This document shows, in pieces, positions 1 to 6,777 of a stretch of 64,000 nucleotides of DNA (position 1 is its first letter; each line of letters starts with the position of its first letter). Location of the stretch: positions 4,636,001-4,700,000 of the forward strand of contig NC_008570.1 of NCBI RefSeq assembly GCF_000014805.1, read 5' to 3'. This stretch comes from Aeromonas hydrophila subsp. hydrophila ATCC 7966. GTDB lineage: Bacteria > Pseudomonadota > Gammaproteobacteria > Enterobacterales > Aeromonadaceae. The notes under the pieces were generated by a model that was given only the letters and a program-made list of their open reading frames with translations, made no database searches and was not told where the DNA came from. Both the position numbers and the translations under genes were made by a program.

Positions 1-903
1 GACATTGAGGCGGGCGGCCAGCCGCCGCAGCCCCTGGGATTTGGGCTCCCAGCCGATTTCGGCGGCGGCGATCTGCGCTCGTGTCAGCACCATGCCCGGA
101 TGCTCGTCAAACAGCCGCCACACATCGTCCGCCAGATTCTTGGAGCAGAGCGCCAGCACTATGCCCTGCCCGTGCCAATGGCTGGCCGCCTGCTGGAAGG
201 CCTGGTAGAGCCGGCCCATCCCGTCCTGTCCCAGCAGGACGCCGCCGACACCGTCTTCGCCGACCACGCCGCCCCACAGGGTATTGTCGCAGTCGAGCAC
301 CAGCACCTTGTGGGCGGGTTGCTGCAACCGCTGCAGCAAGGGGAGAATCCACTGCGCCAGGCTGGCCAGACCGGCCATGGAGAAGGGGCAGGACATCAGA
401 TAGAGGTTGCGCCGATCGAAGCAGTGCTGGCGGCCATGCTGTTGCAGCCAGAGCGGCAGGTGCAGGTCGTCCAGGCCGGGTTGCTGCAGGCGCAGGCGGG
501 CCATCTGCTGCTCGAACGCACTGGCCAGCGCGGCGAGCACGGCAGGGGCCGGGCCATAGACACAGAGCGGGGCATGGCTGCAGGCCCCCACCAGCAGATG
601 ATCCTGCGGGCGGCGCTGCAGATACTGCAACAGAGGCTGGCAGAGCGCGTCGACGAAGGCGGCAACCGCCAGCTGCTGATCGTCCTGCGCCAGACGGCCC
701 CACTCCTGCAGGGTCCGGGCAGGCACCAGATCTTCCCACAGCCAGATGATGATGTGGGTCCCGGCCGCGGCATCGACGCTCTGGTGCATCAGGGTCTGCA
801 ACCACTGGCCGTGGGGGGCCACCTGCACTTCGCCGTATTCAGCCAGGGGTCGCCAGGCGAGATTGCCCGGCATCAAGAACGAACTGCCACTGAGATGAAG
901 CAT
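1..903 (-). CDS. FkbH-like HAD-IIIC family protein (3' end cut by window edge)
   Basis: An open frame runs from ATG at 903 to the window edge (301 codons, no stop seen), so only the N-terminal part is present. Around residues 199-212 it reads VLDCDNTLWGGVVGEDG, the DxDxT nucleophile motif of the HAD superfamily in the exact form typical of FkbH/HAD-IIIC proteins; CSKN and WEPKS, also FkbH signatures, follow. The first 190 residues are poorly conserved, as in the family. A purine-rich AAGG lies 8 bases before ATG 903; an in-frame ATG at 909 is too close to it. In polyketide pathways FkbH proteins load glyceryl units on carrier proteins; many stand-alone members in surface-polysaccharide or unknown loci have no proven substrate. 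No carrier protein or synthase is visible here, so the function is left open. Confidence 0.85.
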   Translation of the reverse strand, partial: MLHLSGSSFLMPGNLAWRPLAEYGEVQVAPHGQWLQTLMHQSVDAAAGTHIIIWLWEDLVPARTLQEWGRLAQDDQQLAVAAFVDALCQPLLQYLQRRPQDHLLVGACSHAPLCVYGPAPAVLAALASAFEQQMARLRLQQPGLDDLHLPLWLQQHGRQHCFDRRNLYLMSCPFSMAGLASLAQWILPLLQRLQQPAHKVLVLDCDNTLWGGVVGEDGVGGVLLGQDGMGRLYQAFQQAASHWHGQGIVLALCSKNLADDVWRLFDEHPGMVLTRAQIAAAEIGWEPKSQGLRRLAARLNV

Positions 904-1006
904 GGTCATCACCTTCCCCACTGCGCTACCGGAACCATCCCGGCGACCGACAAATGGGATGATCGTGTTTGATCTTCATGAAAAACAAAAGCTTTTTTGG
1001 CCGTAT

Positions 1007-1540
1007 TCAGTAGTTGATGCTGACGTAGGGTACCTCGTCCACCTGCCACAGCTGCTTGAGGTAGACGGTCAGCACGAAGAAGAAGTTGGCCAGCAGGTTG
1101 GCGAACCGATAGAGGATGGGATCGAAGCGCACTCCGCTCTCTTCCAGCCGCACCAGCAGCCGCACCACCTTCTTGCTGCCGCAGCGGCACAGGTGCAGGG
1201 TCGGGATCGGCTGCGGCCCTTGCGGCAGCACGAAACCGGTGACCCGGCCGCGGCTCGCCTCGTTGTAGTGATCGTAACGCCCCTTCAGCCACGCCAGATC
1301 CTCCTCGAAGATGCCGAGCCTGCCGCGCACCGAGCCGTTGAGGTTGTAGATAAGCCGCTGCAGCGCCGCGAGATCCGCCTGCATGGGCGCAATCTCGGCC
1401 TCCGGAGCAAGGTGTGACAATACGGCGCCCACCTGACAGCAGAGCTCGTCGGTGGCGATCTCGTAGTCACACTGGAACTGGGTTTCGAAGATGAAGGGGT
1501 AGCAAAGCTCGCGCTTGTCTCTGGGCTTTTTCGGGTTCAT
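1007..1540 (-). CDS. PduO-type cobalamin adenosyltransferase-like protein, degenerate
   Basis: 177 residues, mainly helical. The second half has the layout of PduO-type ATP:cob(I)alamin adenosyltransferases: a strand FVLPQGP where the family has LPGG, then a helix LHLCRCGSKKVVR where it has LHLARTVxRRAER, then a terminal helix LYRFANLLANFFFVLTVYLKQ equivalent to YLNRLSDLLFVLAR. The N-terminal ATP-binding loop (TGDxGxT) of true enzymes is absent; the protein begins directly with a helical segment. It may therefore have lost adenosyltransferase activity or bind a different ligand. No cobalamin gene is nearby. The start ATG at 1540 has only a weak ribosome site. Family placement is by pattern memory, moderately sure; activity is unknown. 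Confidence 0.6.
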   Translation of the reverse strand: MNPKKPRDKRELCYPFIFETQFQCDYEIATDELCCQVGAVLSHLAPEAEIAPMQADLAALQRLIYNLNGSVRGRLGIFEEDLAWLKGRYDHYNEASRGRVTGFVLPQGPQPIPTLHLCRCGSKKVVRLLVRLEESGVRFDPILYRFANLLANFFFVLTVYLKQLWQVDEVPYVSINY

Positions 1541-1555
1541 GGGCTGGCCGGATCG

Positions 1556-1597
1556 GGAAAAAGGCCAGTTTGCCAGCCCCCGCAGGAGCTGGCAAAC
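1556..1597 (-). terminator. Probable terminator after the DUF5610-type gene
   Basis: Perfect 10-bp inverted repeat GTTTGCCAGC/GCTGGCAAAC (1568-1577 and 1588-1597). On the minus strand the stem is followed after five bases by a run of five T. It lies just after the stop codon at 1628 and before the next minus-strand gene. Confidence 0.6.
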
Positions 1598-1627
1598 AGC
1601 CGGTCATGGTCCTCGATTCGAAACGGT

Positions 1628-2770
1628 TCAGACGCTCTTGCTGCTGGCATCCGTCGCCGGCTGGAACTGGCCGATCATCCGCAGCGCATCCAGCATCCGC
1701 TGGTTGAAGCTGGTGAAACTGCCCACCTGGGCCGGATCGCTCTGGCCACGGGCCGCCAGCACCGCCGGCGTCAGCGCCTGCTGCTGGGATGCAGGCAGCA
1801 GAGAATCCGCCTGCTGCTGCACCTGATCCAGCTTGGGCAGGTAGTCGGCCAGCGGCTTGAGCATCTCCTGCAGGGAGTGCGCCCCCTGATAGGTCTGGCT
1901 CAGCTTGAGACTCTGCTTGAGCTTGAGCGAATAGGAGGCCAGCTGGCTGTCATCCAGCTTCAGTTCGCCCGCCTTCTTCAACAGGTCGTCGAAATTGCCG
2001 GAGAAGAAGTTGCCGGCCAGATCGTCGATCCCCTTGACCAGCTTGCCGATGGAGTCCATCTCCTCGCTGCTCAGGTTGCCCTCCAGCGAGAAGCTGAAGC
2101 TCTGGCTCGACTTGAGGCTGAACTGGCTGCCGCTGTCATCCTTCTGGGACTTGGTCTGCCAGCTGTCGTTGAAGCGCAGCACCACCTTGTCGCCATCCTT
2201 GGTCTGGATCTCCAGCGAACCCTGCTGGCGACTGGCCATTTCGGCCTGCCCCATGTCGGTGGTGGAGACCTTGCCGAAGAACTCCTTCTCGAACTGATCG
2301 AGCCCCTCCTGGATCAGCTTGTAGCTCTGATCCATGCCGGTCTTGATGTCGGAATTGTCCGCCCAGTCGCCGAGCTGCTTCCTGGCATCGCCAAAGCCCT
2401 TGTCCACCCCCTTGCGAGCCTGCTCCATCATGCCGGTCAGGCTGTCGTCCGACTTGCCGTCGGCCCGGGCAGCCCCCAGCCGGCCGGTGACGAACTGCAG
2501 CACGTTGTCGGCCACCGACTGAAAGTCGAACAGGGTATCCGGGGTCACCGCCTCCGGCTGATCCTGTGCCTTGGGCGCCTTGTAGCCCTGACCATTGATC
2601 TCCAGCGCGAACTGCAGCGCCTGCTGCACCAGCACCTGCGCCCATTTCGGCGCCTTGTGCAACGAGACTTCGTCCTCGTTGTTTACCGGCTTCGAGTCCG
2701 CCTGCTGGGGCGATTTGGGAGCAACACCCACTCCCTTGGGTTGGGCCGCGCCCACTCCGTCGATCTGCAT
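1628..2770 (-). CDS. DUF5610-type protein of unknown function
   Basis: 380 residues starting at ATG 2770, which has GGAGG seven bases upstream; a longer start at 2788 lacks this. There is no signal peptide or membrane segment. The N-terminal 60 residues are low-complexity and probably disordered. Residues about 55-180 form a helical domain with MMEQARKGVDKGFGDARKQL and LIQEGLDQFEKEFFG, which I recognise as the DUF5610 pattern found in Vibrio, Shewanella and Aeromonas. A short beta segment (LEIQTKDGDKVVLRF) and a Ser/Gln-rich stretch follow, then helices. Function is not known. It is divergent from trmA and ends at its own terminator, so it is probably a single-gene transcript. A similar multi-part secreted-like or surface role is speculation. 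Confidence 0.75.
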   Translation of the reverse strand: MQIDGVGAAQPKGVGVAPKSPQQADSKPVNNEDEVSLHKAPKWAQVLVQQALQFALEINGQGYKAPKAQDQPEAVTPDTLFDFQSVADNVLQFVTGRLGAARADGKSDDSLTGMMEQARKGVDKGFGDARKQLGDWADNSDIKTGMDQSYKLIQEGLDQFEKEFFGKVSTTDMGQAEMASRQQGSLEIQTKDGDKVVLRFNDSWQTKSQKDDSGSQFSLKSSQSFSFSLEGNLSSEEMDSIGKLVKGIDDLAGNFFSGNFDDLLKKAGELKLDDSQLASYSLKLKQSLKLSQTYQGAHSLQEMLKPLADYLPKLDQVQQQADSLLPASQQQALTPAVLAARGQSDPAQVGSFTSFNQRMLDALRMIGQFQPATDASSKSV

Positions 2771-2940
2771 AATGTGTCCTCCCACCATGCCTGTAGATCA
2801 GCTATCGGCCTGACTGAACACTTCTTGACCACAAAATACTGGACAATCTGCGGCGGCCTTTTAAAATCGGGCCCCTTTGGGTGGCTGCAGGCTTCCCCCG
2901 ATTTCGACCCGGCCAGACCGGTGTGCATGTGAGGTAAATC

Positions 2941-4074
2941 ATGACCCAATCCCAGCAGGTTTCCGCCGACCCGGCGCCCCTTCGAACCCCGGCCGACTAC
3001 CAGGCCCAGCTCGACGAGAAGCGCGAGCGCCTCTGCGGGTTGTTTGCCGACTTCACCCTGCCTGCGCTGGAAGTGCACGCCTCCCCCGCCGAACACTACC
3101 GGATGCGCGCCGAGTTTCGCATCTGGCACGACGGTGACGACCTGTACCACTGCATGTATGCGCCGGCTACCAAGGAGATCATCCGGGTCGACCAGTTCCC
3201 CACCGCCAGCCGCCTCATCAACCAGCTGATGCCGGTACTGCTGGAGGGGCTGCGCCCGCACCCCGTGCTGCGCCGCAAGCTGTTCCAGATCGACTACCTC
3301 TCCACCCAGTCCGGCCAGATCTGCGTCAGCCTGCTCTACCATCGCAAGCTGGAGAGCGAGTGGCAGCAGGCCGCCGAAGCGCTGCAGGCCGACCTGCGGG
3401 CCAAGGGGTTCGAGCTGCAGCTGATTGGCCGCGCCCACAAGCAGAAGATCTGCCTGGGGGAGGAGTTCGTCATCGAGCGGCTGACCGTGCAGGGCCGCCA
3501 GCTGGTCTACAAGCAGGTGGAAAACAGCTTCACCCAGCCCAACGCCGCCATCAACGAACAGATGCTGGGCTGGGCGCTGGACGTGACCAAGGGGAGCGAA
3601 GGCGACCTGCTGGAGCTCTACTGCGGCAACGGCAACTTCTCCATCGCCCTGGCGCAGAACTTCCGCAAGGTGCTGGCCACCGAGATCGCCAAGCCGAGCG
3701 TGGACTCCGCCCAGTTCAACATCGCCGCCAACGGCGTCGACAACCTGATCATCCTGCGCATGTCGGCCGAAGAGTTCACCATGGCGATGCGCGGCGAGCG
3801 GGAGTTCAACCGCCTCAAGGGGGTCGATCTGGGCGCTTACCAGTGCAACACCATCTTCGTCGACCCGCCCCGGGCCGGCCTCGACGACGCCACCGTCAAG
3901 CTGGTGCAAGATTACGACAACATCCTCTACATCTCCTGCAACCCCGAGACCCTGCAGGCCAACATGGCGGTGCTCGGCGAAACCCACGAGATCGCCCGCT
4001 TCGCCCTGTTCGATCAGTTCCCCTGGACTCACCATATGGAAGCCGGGGTCTATCTCAAGCGCAAAGCGGGTTGA
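2941..4074 (+). CDS. trmA: tRNA (uracil-5-)-methyltransferase TrmA
   Basis: 377 residues, close to the 366 of E. coli TrmA. The enzyme uses S-adenosylmethionine to form 5-methyluridine at position 54 of tRNA. Visible motifs: [15 protein letters not shown] (SAM-binding motif I, about residue 223), [10 protein letters not shown] (motif IV), SCNPETL with the nucleophile Cys333 (Cys324 in E. coli), and HHMEAG with Glu367, matching the E. coli general base Glu358. Start ATG 2941 follows GAGGTAAATC. Transcription is monocistronic up to a strong hairpin at 4204. The oddity is at the 3' end: the last 26 codons including Glu367 and the stop are repeated in tandem downstream (see the repeat feature). 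Confidence 0.97.
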   Translation: MTQSQQVSADPAPLRTPADYQAQLDEKRERLCGLFADFTLPALEVHASPAEHYRMRAEFRIWHDGDDLYHCMYAPATKEIIRVDQFPTASRLINQLMPVLLEGLRPHPVLRRKLFQIDYLSTQSGQICVSLLYHRKLESEWQQAAEALQADLRAKGFELQLIGRAHKQKICLGEEFVIERLTVQGRQLVYKQVENSFTQPNAAINEQMLGWALDVTKGSEGDLLELYCGNGNFSIALAQNFRKVLATEIAKPSVDSAQFNIAANGVDNLIILRMSAEEFTMAMRGEREFNRLKGVDLGAYQCNTIFVDPPRAGLDDATVKLVQDYDNILYISCNPETLQANMAVLGETHEIARFALFDQFPWTHHMEAGVYLKRKAG

Positions 4075-4169
4075 TGTCACAGGGGAAATCGCTTCGCCCT
4101 GTTCGATCAGTTCCCCTGGACTCACCACATGGAAGCCGGCGTCTATCTCAAGCGCAAGGCGGGTTGATG
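3997..4169 (+). repeat. Tandem duplication of the trmA 3' end
   Basis: Positions 3997-4076 (end of trmA, stop and two more bases) recur at 4090-4169, offset 93 bp. Only three of 80 positions differ (4035/4128 T-C, 4047/4140 G-C, 4065/4158 A-G), all third codon positions and all synonymous. Similarity continues weakly for about 13 bp past each copy. Because 93 is a multiple of three, the second copy stays in frame with trmA behind the first TGA and has its own TGA. It has no start codon or ribosome site, so it is a non-expressed gene fragment unless the first stop is read through. Confidence 0.95.
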
Positions 4170-4203
4170 CCACCGGGGCACAGCTCCCCTCTCGACCAGC
4201 AAG

Positions 4204-4230
4204 ACAGGGCCCGCGGGCCCTGTTTGATTA
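4204..4230 (+). terminator. Terminator after trmA
   Basis: Self-complementary 20-bp stretch around AGGGCCCGCGGGCCCT (4204-4223) followed by TTTGATTATTT. It ends the trmA transcript after the duplicated 3' segment and precedes rstA. Confidence 0.75.
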
Positions 4231-4311
4231 TTTAACCCTGTGCATGGGGCGGCCGGAGCCGCTATGCTGGCGGCACGCGCATCCGCGCCACAGTCTGGGT
4301 GTCATGCCACC

Positions 4312-5022
4312 ATGCAACGCATTCTTTTTGTTGAAGATGATCCCGAGATAGGCCAGCTCATCAGCAGCTGGCTGGCCCGCCACGACATGGAAGTGCTGCT
4401 GGAGCCGAGGGGCGATCTGGCGCTGGCCAGGGTCGAGGCCGAGCAGCCGGACCTGGTGCTGCTCGACATCATGCTGCCGGGTCAAGATGGTCTCTCCCTG
4501 TGCCGGGATCTGCGCCCGCGCTTTGCCGGCCCCATCGTCATGCTCACCTCGCTGGACAGCGACATGAACCAGATCCTGAGCCTGGAGCTGGGCGCCAACG
4601 ACTACATCCTCAAGACCACGCCGCCCCCCGTGCTGCTGGCCCGGCTGCGGGTCCAGTTCCGCCAGCAGGGGCAACAGGCTCCGCAGCCCGTGGTCGCCGG
4701 CACGCCGCCCCAGCGCCTGCAGTTCGGCCGATTGCAGATCGACGGGCCGGGCCGGGACGTGCGCCTCGACGGCGACAGCATTCCGCTCTCCACCGCCGAT
4801 TTCGATCTCCTGTGGGAACTGGCCTGCCACGCCGGCCAGATCCTGGGGCGGGAAGCGCTGTTTCGCAGCCTGCGCGGTCGCGACTACGACGGCCAGGATC
4901 GCAGCATGGACGTGGCCATCTCCCGCTTGCGCCGCAAGCTGGGGGACGATACCAGCAACCCGACCCGCATCAAGACGGTGCGCCAGAAGGGCTACCTGCT
5001 GGTGCCCCACGCCTGGGAATAA
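4312..5022 (+). CDS. rstA: Response regulator RstA (OmpR/PhoB family)
   Basis: 236 residues. Receiver domain at 1-115 with acidic pair EDD (residues 8-10), phosphoacceptor Asp in LVLLDIMLPG, Thr/Ser in MLTSLDSDMN and Lys in DYILKTTPP; winged-helix DNA-binding domain from about 135 to the end with DRSMDVAISRLRRKLGD and KGYLLVPHAWE. The match to E. coli RstA extends to the terminal HAWE. RstA is phosphorylated by RstB; in enteric bacteria the pair belongs to the PhoP regulon and controls asr and acid or manganese-related genes. The start ATG 4312 is chosen because it opens the receiver domain at its usual place; an upstream in-frame ATG would add 24 unrelated residues. rstB follows after 116 bases. 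Confidence 0.95.
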   Translation: MQRILFVEDDPEIGQLISSWLARHDMEVLLEPRGDLALARVEAEQPDLVLLDIMLPGQDGLSLCRDLRPRFAGPIVMLTSLDSDMNQILSLELGANDYILKTTPPPVLLARLRVQFRQQGQQAPQPVVAGTPPQRLQFGRLQIDGPGRDVRLDGDSIPLSTADFDLLWELACHAGQILGREALFRSLRGRDYDGQDRSMDVAISRLRRKLGDDTSNPTRIKTVRQKGYLLVPHAWE

Positions 5023-5051
5023 GCCCCGCCGAATGACCTTGATGCTCTCTG

Positions 5052-5093
5052 CTCCCTTCTCCCCTTGCGGGAGAAGGGTTGGGGATGAGGGGG
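5052..5093. repeat. Dispersed intergenic palindromic repeat, copy A
   Basis: Between rstA and rstB. Perfect 10-bp arms CCCTTCTCCC/GGGAGAAGGG (5054-5063 and 5069-5078) followed by a G-rich tail TTGGGGATGAGGGG. A related copy in opposite orientation is at 9681-9722. The hairpin could reduce read-through from rstA to rstB. Confidence 0.65.
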
Positions 5094-5138
5094 CAACAAG
5101 GCAATGCCCAGACGCAATCCAGGCAAGAGGAGAACCCA

Positions 5139-6464
5139 ATGCGCCGCCTGTTTATCCAGTTCTATCTGCTGCTGATCGGCTGTTTCACCCTGGCCATCCT
5201 GCTGGTCGGCATGGTCTATCAGGTCACCGCCGAGCGGGCAGGAGATCGCTATCTGGAGCGGATGATGCAGGGCTCCCTCGGCCTGCTCACCGGCGAGCTG
5301 GCCCGCTTGCCGCCGGAACACTGGCCCGCCCGCATGGCGGAGCAGAGCCGCCAGCTCACCCTGCCGCTACAGATCGGCGCCCTCGCCAACCAGCCGTTGG
5401 CCAACGAGGATCAGGCCTTCCTGGAGGCCGGCAACATCGTCATCGTCGAGGAGGATGACACCTTCCTGCAGCGCATTCCGGGCACCGATCAGGTGCTGAT
5501 CGTCGGCCCCGTGCCCTATCTCTCCTACCTGCACGAGCTGCACTGGGTCGATGTGGGGCTGCTGCTGGTCATCGGTCTCTCGCTGGGGCTGCCGATCCTG
5601 CTCTGGCTGCGTCCGCACTGGCGCGGCCTGCAGCAGCTCGAACAGACCGCCCGCCGGGTCGGTGACGGCGATCTCTCCTGCCGCACCCGCTTGCCGCCCG
5701 GCAGCAGCCTGAGCAGGGTCGGCCGCACCTTCGACCAGATGACCGAGCAGCTGCAGGCCATGCTGGCCAGCCGCAAGCAGCTGACCGACGCCATCGCCCA
5801 CGAGCTGCGCACCCCGCTGGTGCGGCTGCGCTACCGGCTCGCCATGCTGGATCCGGCGCCCTCGGCCGAGGAGCAGCAGGGGCTGGAGCGGGATCTCGGC
5901 GCGCTGGACGCCCTCATCGAGGAGATGCTCACCTACGCCAGGCTCGATCGCCCCGAGCTGCCACTGCAGTGCAGCGAGCTGGAGCTCGGCAGCTGGGCCG
6001 GCAGCCGCCTCGCCGACTGGCAGGCGCTGCGGCCGGACAAGCGGCTCGACTTAGTGCGCCCGGCCATGGCCCTGCCCTGGCGCGGCGATACTCGCCTGCT
6101 GGATCGGGCGCTGGAGAACCTCATCGGCAACGCCCTGCGCCACGCCGCCGGCCGGGTGACCCTCAGCATGGCGCGTCAGCAGGATCACTATCTGCTGGAG
6201 GTGGCCGACGACGGCGCCGGTATCGATCCGGCGCTGGCGCCGCAGATCTTCGAGCCCTTCGTGCGGCTGGATAAGAGCCGCGACCGACGCACCGGCGGCG
6301 CCGGGCTGGGGCTGGCCATCGTGCGCAGCATCGCCCGCCACCACGGCGGCGAGGTGCAACTGCTGCCAAGCAGCAGCGGTGCCCGTTTCTGCCTGATGCT
6401 GCCTGTACATTTGGATACAAACCGTCACCAGTCACTCACTGAACCGCAGGTCGAACAGCCCTAG
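5139..6464 (+). CDS. rstB: Sensor histidine kinase RstB
   Basis: 441 residues. First membrane helix at about 4-29 (FYLLLIGCFTLAILLVGMVY), periplasmic sensor region to about 130 containing FLQRIPGTDQVLIVGPVPYL as in E. coli RstB, second helix at about 140-160, HAMP linker, then DHp with phosphoacceptor His in AIAHELRTPLVRLRYRL, and ATPase domain with N-box NLIGNALRHA, G1 DDGAGID and G2 GGAGLGLAI. It phosphorylates RstA. ATG 5139 follows AAGAGGAGA and fits the short cytoplasmic N-terminus; an upstream ATG at 5079 would place a spurious hydrophilic leader before the membrane helix. The last 50 bases also carry the RstA-type box for the gene downstream. Confidence 0.95.
   Translation: MRRLFIQFYLLLIGCFTLAILLVGMVYQVTAERAGDRYLERMMQGSLGLLTGELARLPPEHWPARMAEQSRQLTLPLQIGALANQPLANEDQAFLEAGNIVIVEEDDTFLQRIPGTDQVLIVGPVPYLSYLHELHWVDVGLLLVIGLSLGLPILLWLRPHWRGLQQLEQTARRVGDGDLSCRTRLPPGSSLSRVGRTFDQMTEQLQAMLASRKQLTDAIAHELRTPLVRLRYRLAMLDPAPSAEEQQGLERDLGALDALIEEMLTYARLDRPELPLQCSELELGSWAGSRLADWQALRPDKRLDLVRPAMALPWRGDTRLLDRALENLIGNALRHAAGRVTLSMARQQDHYLLEVADDGAGIDPALAPQIFEPFVRLDKSRDRRTGGAGLGLAIVRSIARHHGGEVQLLPSSSGARFCLMLPVHLDTNRHQSLTEPQVEQP
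6406..6419 (+). promoter_or_regulatory. Candidate RstA-binding box upstream of the asr-like gene
   Basis: TACATTTGGATACA matches the published E. coli RstA box TACATNTNGTTACA at 11 of 12 fixed positions. It lies inside the 3' end of rstB, 100 bases before the asr-like start. A weak promoter can be drawn downstream (CTGAAC at 6439, 17 bases, TAGGAT at 6462); this would put the box centre near -61, a standard activator position. The box is seen; its use is inferred. Confidence 0.6.
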
Positions 6465-6518
6465 GATGAAGTCATGGAGAAACGCTCCATGTCATCAACC
6501 CGAATGAGGAACTGGAAT

Positions 6519-6701
6519 ATGAACAAGCTGATCCCCCTGAGCCTGGCTGCTGTCTTCGCCCTGACCTCCGGCTTCACCATGGCTGCCACCCCGACCAAGG
6601 CTGCCGCTCCCCAGGCTACCCAGACCAAGGTCGTGAAAAAACACCACAAGGCTGCCCACGCCAAGGCGCCGGCCGTCAAGGTTGCTCCCAAGACCAAGTA
6701 A
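6519..6701 (+). CDS. Small Asr-like periplasmic protein (Ala/Lys/Pro-rich)
   Basis: 60 residues. Residues 1-22 are a signal peptide ending in TMA-A; the mature part is rich in Ala, Lys, Pro, Thr and His with KKHHKAAHAKAPAVK, closely resembling the repetitive KKHHK/AAPA composition of the E. coli acid-shock protein Asr, though much shorter. Asr is exported, proteolytically processed, and induced by acid through RstA/RstB. Here the gene directly follows rstB with a candidate RstA box, so regulation by the same pair is likely. ATG 6519 is preceded by GAGGAACTGGAAT and opens the signal peptide; the upstream in-frame ATGs lack this. Identification rests on composition and context, since such proteins carry little alignable sequence. 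Confidence 0.75.
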   Translation: MNKLIPLSLAAVFALTSGFTMAATPTKAAAPQATQTKVVKKHHKAAHAKAPAVKVAPKTK

Positions 6702-6729
6702 TCGACCAACAAGCTTCCCGTAATAAAAA

Positions 6730-6759
6730 GGGGCCCCGACATGGGGCCCCTTCTGTTTT
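6730..6759. terminator. Bidirectional terminator between asr-like gene and malic enzyme
   Basis: Perfect stem GGGGCCCC-GACAT-GGGGCCCC (6730-6750) with TTCTGTTTT on the plus side and an A-run before it, so it can serve the convergent genes on both strands. Confidence 0.85.
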
Positions 6760-6777
6760 CTGCGCGCTTGCCTTGGC

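Noticed and set aside
100..972. Plus-strand frame of 290 codons at the left edge
   Set aside because: Antisense to the FkbH-like gene, whose frame has clear family motifs.
2683..4173. Minus-strand open frame of 496 codons opposite trmA
   Set aside because: It is antisense to trmA and shows an apparent 31-residue protein repeat only because the trmA 3' end is duplicated. High GC keeps stops rare in this frame; no homology or ribosome site.
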